From Clostridia bacterium (GTDB taxonomy: Bacteria > Bacillota > Clostridia > Oscillospirales > Acutalibacteraceae), in the NCBI GenBank assembly GCA_900752115.1, contig CAADUC010000024.1:1-5055 (forward strand): DNA of 5,055 bases. Direction: 5' to 3'. The notes beneath the pieces are model-generated. The model did not search any database, was not told where the DNA came from, and saw only the letters and a list, made by a program, of their open reading frames with translations. Position 1 is the stretch's first letter; every line of letters starts with the position of its first letter. This document shows positions 1 to 4,175 of the stretch, piece after piece. The position numbers and the translations under genes are program-made.

Positions 1-26
1 CGGGTGCAGAAGGAGGAATAAAGTCT

Positions 27-299
27 ATGACAAAGAAAGAGCTTGTCGCTTATGTGGCTGAAAAGGCCAATCTCAGCAAAAAGGACGCGGAAATAGCGGT
101 CAATTCCGTATTTGACGGTATCACGGAAGCACTGAAAACCGACGGCAAGATCCAACTGGTCGGCTTCGGCAGTTTTGAAGTGAAGGAGCGCGCCGCGAGG
201 ATGGGCAAAAACCCGGCTACCGGGGAAACGATCGAGATCCCGGCCGGCAAAGCCCCTTCCTTTAAGGCGGGAAAGGCGCTCAAGGACACGATCAAGTAA
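27..299 (+). CDS. hup: HU family DNA-binding protein
   Basis: This 90-residue protein is a nucleoid-associated HU homologue. The family forms dimers that bind and bend DNA with little sequence specificity, compacting the chromosome and assisting replication and recombination. The length is the family norm. The N-terminal helical part (residues 1-42, with the typical LSKKDAE stretch) is followed by the family signature GFGSFEVKERAARMGKNP at about 46-63. It includes the arm proline (Pro63, in KNPATGE) that intercalates into DNA in HU proteins. The C-terminus FKAGKALKDTIK is also typical. The start is fixed by AGGAGG at 11-16, 10 bases before the ATG. A terminator follows directly. The promoter lies outside the window. 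Whether this is the housekeeping HU or an accessory copy carried by a mobile element cannot be told from the sequence alone. Confidence 0.96.
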   Translation: MTKKELVAYVAEKANLSKKDAEIAVNSVFDGITEALKTDGKIQLVGFGSFEVKERAARMGKNPATGETIEIPAGKAPSFKAGKALKDTIK

Positions 300-322
300 A
301 AACAAAATACAGCATCAGAGAG

Positions 323-352
323 GACGGCTTGAGAAATCAGGCCGTCTTTTTC
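323..352 (+). terminator. Intrinsic terminator after the HU gene
   Basis: A 10-bp stem (323-332 with 337-346, one G-U pair) closed by a GAAA tetraloop is followed by five T residues and then C. It begins 23 bases after the HU stop codon. It ends only about 24 bases before the next start codon, so it could also act as an attenuator for that gene. Confidence 0.9.
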
Positions 353-375
353 TATGCAAATTACAGGAGGTCATT

Positions 376-969
376 ATGAAAAAGATGAAAACAGGCATCG
401 GCGTAATGCTGGCGCTATTGTGCTGCATCCTCATGTGTACAGGTGTTGTCTATGCTACCGGCGATGACACGGACGGCACGGAGCTTCAAGTCGCGCAGCC
501 CGTCATCCTTGAGGTACAGCTTGGCCCCCAATGGGCGGGTATTGAATTCCAGCTCAAAACGGATGCAGGCCTTTATCCGGGCACGATTGCCGTGAGGCAG
601 GACGGGATTTTACGAACCGAGCTGGGCAATAGCGGCAGCTACGTCCTTTCTTGCCTGACTCTAAATGCCGCCGTGCCGTCGCCGGGCGATATCCCAAGTC
701 CTGATGTGACGCAACAAGAACAGGAGCCGCTGACAACAGACAGTGCGGAGAACGCGGACGCCGCTTCGCAGAATGTGCAAGAGCAGGATACGGGCCGTCC
801 TACCGTCGGCGGGATTCCCGTGATGCACATTATCCTGTTCGGCGGAGGGCTCCTTCTTGCGGCAGGTTCGCTGGTCGCCATGCGCTTTATTCGGAACAGG
901 CGCCCATCAGAACGCTCGCCGTATGATCCGGACGATGAGGACGATGACGAGGATGAATACGAATATTGA
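376..969 (+). CDS. Secreted single-pass membrane protein with acidic tail, unknown function
   Basis: I do not recognise a family. The 197-residue product has a classic signal peptide: basic MKKMK, a hydrophobic core to about residue 25, and a plausible signal peptidase I site after Val-Tyr-Ala27. A likely extracellular part (28-148) follows. Its first half (about 38-104) has alternating hydrophobic residues suggesting beta strands. Its second half (about 105-146) is a Pro/Gln/Asp/Glu-rich linker. A single membrane helix spans about 149-171 (IILFGGGLLLAAGSLVAM). The tail has a basic stop-transfer patch (RNRR) and then about 15 residues almost all Asp, Glu or Tyr. There is no LPXTG motif, so anchoring is by the helix. 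AGGAGG at 365-370 sits 5 bases before the ATG. A signal peptidase gene lies about 1.5 kb downstream and could act on it; that is inference. No promoter fits between the HU terminator and this gene. Confidence 0.85.
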   Translation: MKKMKTGIGVMLALLCCILMCTGVVYATGDDTDGTELQVAQPVILEVQLGPQWAGIEFQLKTDAGLYPGTIAVRQDGILRTELGNSGSYVLSCLTLNAAVPSPGDIPSPDVTQQEQEPLTTDSAENADAASQNVQEQDTGRPTVGGIPVMHIILFGGGLLLAAGSLVAMRFIRNRRPSERSPYDPDDEDDDEDEYEY

Positions 970-1096
970 CATCGCCATTCTGGAGAGCGCGGGCAGTTTA
1001 GAGAGGTGTATCTTTCCTCCAGACCGGTTCTGAATTGCAAAATACAAAACTTTTAGAAATATTATAATAAAAAGATTAAAAACATTACTTTAGGGC
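970..1096. other. Gene-free AT-rich spacer
   Basis: This is the first part of the 415-base gap between the membrane protein and the zinc-finger gene. I see no coding potential. A 7-bp inverted repeat (979-985 with 1017-1023, 31-base loop) has no T run after it and is not a convincing terminator. From about 1036 to 1090 the sequence is strongly A/T-rich with A tracts, which could serve as an UP-type element for the promoter that follows. Confidence 0.5.
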
Positions 1097-1125
1097 TTGA
1101 CTTTTGGATTCTGATATGCTAAGCT
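1097..1125 (+). promoter_or_regulatory. Candidate promoter for the structured leader and zinc-finger/sigma operon
   Basis: TTGACT (1097-1102) matches five of six bases of the -35 consensus and is followed after 17 bases by TAAGCT (1120-1125), a weak -10 match. An overlapping extended -10 candidate, TGATATGCT (1112-1120), has no well-spaced -35. The first reading predicts a start near 1132, which is where the folded region begins. The A/T-rich upstream sequence supports promoter activity. The weak -10 box keeps the confidence moderate. Confidence 0.5.
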
Positions 1126-1131
1126 GTAACC

Positions 1132-1352
1132 GTGGCAGGGGCTTGCACTCAGGCTTTCAGTACTTCGGAAGAGCTCCCGGAGTTAGACTCTCCCCGCGGG
1201 AGAGAAACTGTTACGGATTTGCGCACTGAGCGATCCATACGGTGCAAGCCACAACTGAACTCATTGGCCGGAAAGCTGCTTTGATGACAGGAACGTGCTC
1301 GGTATGTAGAAACCGACTTTGCCGTCCTTGGTTTTCATGCAGTTTTCCGGCC
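1132..1352 (+). ncRNA. Candidate structured RNA: 5' leader of the DUF3268-sigma operon, or a separate ncRNA
   Basis: This gene-free stretch folds by hand into a compact multi-hairpin RNA. A closing stem of 10 bp (1140-1149 with 1241-1250, one G-U) encloses three hairpins. These are 1162-1168 with 1177-1183 (7 bp, one G-U), 1188-1194 with 1198-1204 (7 bp, CGC loop), and 1215-1222 with 1230-1236 (about 7 pairs, one bulge). A second domain is a 14-bp stem (1266-1279 with 1339-1352, one G-U) carrying a 5-bp inner hairpin (1299-1303 with 1312-1316). The RNA would start just after a promoter-like sequence and end 32 bases before the GTG of the zinc-finger gene. I recall that comparative surveys have named an RNA motif after the DUF3268 gene. 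I cannot confirm that this is an instance. It does not match tmRNA, SRP RNA, T-box, cobalamin or other riboswitch consensus sequences that I know. Confidence 0.6.
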
Positions 1353-1358
1353 TTTCTC
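1266..1358 (+). promoter_or_regulatory. Long hairpin before the zinc-finger gene, possible terminator or attenuator
   Basis: GGCCGGAAAGCTGC (1266-1279) pairs with GCAGTTTTCCGGCC (1339-1352) over 14 positions with a single G-U pair. The stem is followed by TTTCTC, a weak U tract. It could end a stand-alone RNA, act as a regulated terminator for the downstream operon, or be a purely structural domain. The ribosome binding site at 1370-1376 lies outside the stem, so simple sequestration by this helix is not predicted. Confidence 0.6.
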
Positions 1359-1369
1359 TATATCCTGAC

Positions 1370-1376
1370 GGAGGTG
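1370..1376 (+). promoter_or_regulatory. Ribosome binding site that sets the GTG start at 1385
   Basis: GGAGGTG lies 8 bases before the in-frame GTG at 1385. In-frame upstream alternatives (TTG at 1319, ATG at 1337) lie within or at the edge of the leader hairpin and have no Shine-Dalgarno sequence. Confidence 0.85.
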
Positions 1377-1384
1377 AAAGGACC

Positions 1385-1849
1385 GTGAAACACAAGAAAA
1401 AGAAGAAAGGAATCAACCCGTCCGCCATGCGCTGTCAGTATTGCGGCGGCACTGTTGTGCTGCGCTCCGCAGACGGCATCTACCATGAGAACCACAGCCA
1501 TACCATGCTATATGTTTGCAGCAATTATCCGCGGTGTGACGCTTATGTCCGCACCCATCCGGGCACGAATATCCCCGTCGGCACATTGGCTAACCGCGAG
1601 CTGCGCACGCTTCGGAATCAGGCGCACCACTATTTCGACCAACTATATCTGAGCGGTTTGATGAGTAAGCAGGACGCCTACCTGTGGCTGGCAGGGCTTC
1701 TGCAGGTACCGCTTTCCAAAGCGCACATTGGTTTTCTCGGCGAATATTACTGCAACGAGGTCATCGCCGAAAGCAAGAAGCTCCTGGAGCATCGCAGGAA
1801 ACAACAGCCGGCCGGATTTCGCCCATGCAAAGGAGGCGAAGCATCATGA
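1385..1849 (+). CDS. DUF3268-like zinc-finger-containing protein
   Basis: The protein has 154 residues from the GTG start and begins with a Lys-rich stretch (MKHKKKKKG). A zinc-binding site is suggested by Cys17-x2-Cys20 and Cys45-x5-Cys51. The segment YVCSNYPRCDAYV resembles the zinc ribbons at the C-terminus of type I topoisomerases. The second half (about 71-133, RELRTLRNQAHHYFDQLYL through AHIGFLGEYYC) is helical. It matches my memory of the 'zinc-finger-containing domain' family DUF3268, found in Firmicutes phages and integrative elements. The family has no established biochemical function; nucleic-acid binding is a guess from the zinc ribbon and basic N-terminus. The stop codon overlaps the start of the sigma-factor gene by 4 bases (ATGA), so the two are surely co-transcribed and probably translationally coupled. 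The folded leader upstream is the likely point of control. Confidence 0.85.
   Translation: MKHKKKKKGINPSAMRCQYCGGTVVLRSADGIYHENHSHTMLYVCSNYPRCDAYVRTHPGTNIPVGTLANRELRTLRNQAHHYFDQLYLSGLMSKQDAYLWLAGLLQVPLSKAHIGFLGEYYCNEVIAESKKLLEHRRKQQPAGFRPCKGGEAS
1831..1836 (+). promoter_or_regulatory. Ribosome binding site inside the zinc-finger gene, sets the sigma-factor start
   Basis: AGGAGG lies 9 bases before the ATG at 1846, within the last codons of the upstream gene. The open frame extends upstream to about 1684, but that extension lies wholly inside the zinc-finger gene and lacks such a site. Confidence 0.85.
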
Positions 1850-2361
1850 CGCTTACACAACCCCAGCAGAGAAAAGTGGAGCAAAACCTCGGGCTGGTCG
1901 GGAAGGTGATCAAGGACAAGGTCCATAATCCCGGTCAAAACAGTATCTACAGTTACGATGACCTCTATCAGATCGGCTGCATTGGTCTCTGCAAGGCGGC
2001 ATACAGCGATAAAGGAGGATGCTTCTCTACGTATGCATACAGGCTAATCTGGAACGAGATATGCACGGCGTTGATCTATGCCAACCGCCGGGCGGCAAAG
2101 GAGTGCGAATTGATCCCGGAGGTGCTCGGGAAAGAAGATAGTTTAGACGAGCATCACGAACTGAGTATGATACTCGATCGGCTGGAGGCCAACGCTTCCG
2201 AGGCGATGGCGAAAGGCATCCGGGCGATCCGTCTCAGCGCCGAAGGCTATTCCCACGCGGAAATCGGCAGCATCCTCGGGGAAAGCGACAAATGTGTCGC
2301 CGCCCGAATCTCCCGCACCAGGAAATATCTCAGGTCGCATCCGGACCTTGCGGCATTCTGA
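1846..2361 (+). CDS. Small RNA polymerase sigma-70 family factor
   Basis: The product has 171 residues. Residues about 12-75 form sigma region 2: VEQNLGLVGKVIKDK, then YDDLYQIGCIGLCKAA, then FSTYAYRLIWNEI. These correspond to the core-polymerase-binding and -10-recognition helices of sigma-70 proteins. Region 3 is absent or very short. The C-terminal part (about 122-165, AIRLSAEGYSHAEIGSILG through KYLRSHP) has a helix-turn-helix like region 4.2, which would contact the -35 element. The size matches small accessory sigma factors of Firmicutes phages and mobile elements rather than housekeeping SigA. No anti-sigma factor is evident next to it, though the overlapping zinc-finger gene is an obvious candidate partner (inference). 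The target promoters are unknown. A strong terminator follows 25 bases after the stop. Confidence 0.9.
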   Translation: MTLTQPQQRKVEQNLGLVGKVIKDKVHNPGQNSIYSYDDLYQIGCIGLCKAAYSDKGGCFSTYAYRLIWNEICTALIYANRRAAKECELIPEVLGKEDSLDEHHELSMILDRLEANASEAMAKGIRAIRLSAEGYSHAEIGSILGESDKCVAARISRTRKYLRSHPDLAAF

Positions 2362-2386
2362 TTTATGCACAATTGAAAACGATACA

Positions 2387-2438
2387 GCAAACCCGCCCTC
2401 CCCAGTATAAACACTGCGGAGGGCGGGTTTTGCATTTT
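2387..2438 (+). terminator. Strong intrinsic terminator after the sigma-factor gene
   Basis: A 13-bp GC-rich perfect stem (2389-2401 with 2418-2430) extends through an inner CAGT/ACTG helix (2403-2406 with 2413-2416). With a one-base bulge it also gains two outer pairs (2387-2388 with 2432-2433). TTTT at 2428-2431 and again at 2435-2438 gives an interrupted T run. It closes the zinc-finger/sigma operon but lies immediately in front of the signal peptidase ribosome binding site. Confidence 0.92.
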
Positions 2439-2443
2439 GGAGG
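2439..2443 (+). promoter_or_regulatory. Ribosome binding site that sets the ATG start at 2449
   Basis: GGAGG lies 5 bases before the ATG at 2449. The frame is open from a TTG at 2437, but that codon overlaps the terminator's T run and the Shine-Dalgarno itself, so ATG 2449 is preferred. Confidence 0.85.
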
Positions 2444-2448
2444 AAGTT

Positions 2449-2841
2449 ATGGAACTCTTCAAGAATAACCGCTGGCTGCTTATCCCGATCCTGTCCTCGC
2501 TCCTGCTGCTTGTCCTTATGAAAACAGTGCTCTTTCTCGGGTATATCCCGACTGAGTCCATGGAACCGGCACTGAAGAAAGACTCATTTATTCTGGGGAC
2601 ACGGCTGTACGGAGATTTGACCGATGGGGATATTATCATCTTTGAGCGGGATGGGAGGCTGCTTGTAAAGCGAATTACGGCATCCGGCGGCGAAGCTGTC
2701 GTTCGGAATGGCATTACGCTGATTGTGCCGGAAAACTGTTATTACGTTCAGGGCGACAATGCCAACCACTCCTATGATTCCCGCTTCTGGTCGGACCCGT
2801 TTGTAAAGGAGAGCAGCATAAAGGCAAAGCTGCTGGGCTGA
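2449..2841 (+). CDS. Type I signal peptidase, compact
   Basis: This 130-residue enzyme is predicted to cleave signal peptides from exported proteins on the outer face of the membrane. One N-terminal membrane helix spans about residues 9-31. The catalytic serine is Ser37 in PTESMEP (box B). The catalytic lysine is Lys74 in LLVKRITASGGE (box D, where PGE is replaced by GGE). The box E motif is GDNANHSYDSRFW at 102-114. These define the S26A Ser-Lys family. It is much shorter than E. coli LepB (about 320 residues) and somewhat shorter than typical Bacillus Sip proteins (about 180). The missing part is mostly the non-catalytic C-terminal region, so it should still be active. It may serve the signal-peptide protein at 376-969 or other local exported proteins (inference). 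It sits right behind a strong terminator, with no room for a promoter between them, and converges on nrdB. Confidence 0.92.
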   Translation: MELFKNNRWLLIPILSSLLLLVLMKTVLFLGYIPTESMEPALKKDSFILGTRLYGDLTDGDIIIFERDGRLLVKRITASGGEAVVRNGITLIVPENCYYVQGDNANHSYDSRFWSDPFVKESSIKAKLLG

Positions 2842-3061
2842 TTCTTTATAAGCGCCATAGCCGCCTGTTCCGGGACGCTGAAAAAATCGTCCCTGTGGGT
2901 TTCCGGCAGGTCAAGGGCTATGCCGCTTATGTCCCACTGTGTATCACATAGCGGCAAAACTCGTCCTCGTCAAGATGGGAGGAGATAAGCTCTCTGCTCT
3001 CTGCTTTTTCCTTCAAAATACTTGTGCCCACATATGTGTCCTTACAGTTGATAGTATGCAC
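2842..3061 (-). pseudogene. Probable frameshifted gene remnant, unknown family
   Basis: The - strand of this junction reads like broken coding sequence. One frame runs from a GTG at 3061 to a TAA at 2927-2929 (44 residues) and includes CKDTYVGTSILKEKAESREL and then ISSHLDEDEFCRYV. Another frame then carries on from about 2957, reading through LDLPETHRDDFF and PEQAAMALIKN. It only stops after entering the 3' end of the signal peptidase gene. Both segments have protein-like composition, and a single indel near 2945-2957 would join them. An in-frame TAA at 3068-3070 and the lack of a good ribosome binding site suggest the 5' end is also lost. I do not recognise the family. It lies downstream of nrdB on the same strand. 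It could be chance or two tiny real ORFs; the remnant reading is inference. Confidence 0.4.
3029..3038. repeat. Perfect 10-bp palindrome
   Basis: CACATATGTG reads the same on both strands. It lies in the convergent junction, within the possible gene remnant. It could be a protein-binding half-site pair or chance; there is no second copy nearby. Confidence 0.3.
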
Positions 3062-3084
3062 CCCAGATTACATTCCCCTATACA

Positions 3085-3099
3085 GTCTAGTATATAGAC
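3085..3099. repeat. Inverted repeat downstream of nrdB, operator-like or weak hairpin
   Basis: GTCTA (3085-3089) and TAGAC (3095-3099) flank GTATA. An overlapping pairing (3078-3084 with 3091-3097) gives an AT-rich 7-bp hairpin. It begins 18 bases past the nrdB stop on the - strand. There is no T run in that direction, so it is not a standard intrinsic terminator, though it could stabilise the mRNA 3' end. Confidence 0.35.
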
Positions 3100-3117
3100 C
3101 TTTGCTCCTGGCGTTCT

Positions 3118-4161
3118 TTATAGATCGTCTACCAGTGCGGTGCTCTTGGCGTAGGCGGTGCTACGGGCCTCAAAGAAATCCGTCTTGACCATGTTGGCGT
3201 CGGCGTACTGGCTGACCCATGCCATGCTCTCCGGCTCGTGCTCGAAGCCGGGATATAGCGCCGGATACCCGAGACTCGTCCAGCGGAGATTGCCGAGGTA
3301 GCGGATATAATCTGTGACCATCCGGCGGTTCAGCCCCGGCACCTCGTCCCCGATGACATAATGCCCCCACACAATCTCCTGTTCCACGCCCTCCAGCATC
3401 ATTTCCCGAAGCGCCTGCACGTTTTCCGCCGTGAACAGCTCCGGCTGCTCCTTCTGTAGCTCTAAAATAATGTTGCGAAACAGCCACAGGTGGGTGTTCT
3501 CGTCCCGGTTAATGTAGCGGATCTCCTGTGCCGAGCCGGGCATCTTGCCATTGCGGGAAAGGTTGTAGAAGAACATGAAGCCACTGTAAAAATAGATGCC
3601 CTCCAAAATGAAGTTGGCCATCATCACGCGCAGCAGCGTAGGGGCGTCCTTTTGCTCCTGGAACTCGTTGTAGCAGTTCCCGATGAAGGTGTTGCGCCGC
3701 AGAAGGTGCTCGTCGGTCTTCCACTGGTAGAGGATGTCGTTCCGCTCCACGGGGGAGCAGATGGTGTCGAGCATATAGCTGTAGCTCTGGGAGTGGACGC
3801 ACTCCTGAAACGCCTGAATGGACAGGCAGAGATTGACCTCGTTGGCGGTAATATACGCGCCGATGTTGGGAAGATTCGCCGTCTGGATGGAGTCCAGAAA
3901 GACGAGAAAGCTTAAAATTTTGTCGTAGGCCGTGCGCTCGGCCGGCAGCAGGCGGGGGTAGTCCTTCACATCCTGCGAGAGATTGATCTCCTCCGGAATC
4001 CAAAAGTTGTTCATGGCCTGCCGGTACCAGTCGCTGACCCACGGATACTTCATGTTGTTGAAATCGTTGAGGTTTGTTGTGTTGCCGCCAATCATACGCC
4101 GCAGGCGCACGTCGATGTCTCCCTCCGGATTAAAAAGCGGCTTTTTCTTCAGTTCTGCCAT
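3118..4161 (-). CDS. nrdB: Class I ribonucleotide reductase small subunit (R2, NrdB)
   Basis: The 347-residue subunit holds the di-metal centre and tyrosyl radical used with NrdA to reduce ribonucleoside diphosphates to deoxyribonucleotides in the cytoplasm. All expected residues are present. By alignment to the E. coli R2 pattern, the ligands are Asp90 (FLDSIQ), Glu120 and His123 (QECVHS), Glu187 (ILEGIYFYSG), Glu221 and His224 (RDENTH). The radical tyrosine is Tyr127 in HSQSY. Retention of this tyrosine argues for class Ia/Ib-type radical chemistry rather than the Tyr-less class Ic. The C-terminal tail (STALVDDL) would dock on NrdA. The length is normal. GGGAGGAG (4169-4176) overlaps the nrdA stop and lies 7 bases before the ATG, giving a 14-base gap and likely translational coupling. 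No clear terminator follows. The metal used (Fe or Mn) cannot be read from the sequence. Confidence 0.97.
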   Translation of the reverse strand: MAELKKKPLFNPEGDIDVRLRRMIGGNTTNLNDFNNMKYPWVSDWYRQAMNNFWIPEEINLSQDVKDYPRLLPAERTAYDKILSFLVFLDSIQTANLPNIGAYITANEVNLCLSIQAFQECVHSQSYSYMLDTICSPVERNDILYQWKTDEHLLRRNTFIGNCYNEFQEQKDAPTLLRVMMANFILEGIYFYSGFMFFYNLSRNGKMPGSAQEIRYINRDENTHLWLFRNIILELQKEQPELFTAENVQALREMMLEGVEQEIVWGHYVIGDEVPGLNRRMVTDYIRYLGNLRWTSLGYPALYPGFEHEPESMAWVSQYADANMVKTDFFEARSTAYAKSTALVDDL

Positions 4162-4175
4162 GGTACTGCTCCTCC

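Noticed and set aside
329..359. TTGAGA / TATGCA as a promoter for the membrane protein
   Set aside because: Spacing is 19 bases, the -35 lies inside the terminator stem, and the start would fall on the ribosome binding site.
979..1023. TCTGGAG/CTCCAGA inverted repeat as the membrane-protein terminator
   Set aside because: 31-base loop and no T run follows.
639..1040. 133-residue - strand frame with a serine run
   Set aside because: The Ser run is just the complement of the acidic tail codons of the membrane protein; no ribosome binding site or family resemblance.
1063..1068. Perfect TATAAT as a -10 box
   Set aside because: The nearest -35-like hexamer (TTGCAA at 1035-1040) is 22 bases away, too far; it sits in a generally A/T-rich tract.
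1132..1352. Assignment of the folded region to 6S RNA, SRP RNA, tmRNA or a known riboswitch
   Set aside because: I could not find the diagnostic conserved sequences of these classes, and the layout does not match closely enough to name one.
1319..1384. N-terminal extension of the zinc-finger protein from TTG 1319 or ATG 1337
   Set aside because: Both codons lie within or beside the leader hairpin without a Shine-Dalgarno; GTG 1385 has GGAGGTG at ideal spacing.
2247..2714. 155-residue - strand frame across the sigma-factor end and signal peptidase
   Set aside because: It crosses the strong terminator and is antisense to two well-supported genes.
2872..2893. 6-bp hairpin GGGACG/CGTCCC as a terminator for the signal peptidase
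   Set aside because: Ten-base loop and no T run on either strand; it also falls inside the possible gene remnant.
3490..3915. 141-residue open frame on the + strand opposite nrdB
   Set aside because: It is antisense to an unmistakable nrdB with all catalytic residues; its low-complexity Val/Gly/Ala/His-rich translation is typical of the complement of GC-rich coding DNA.
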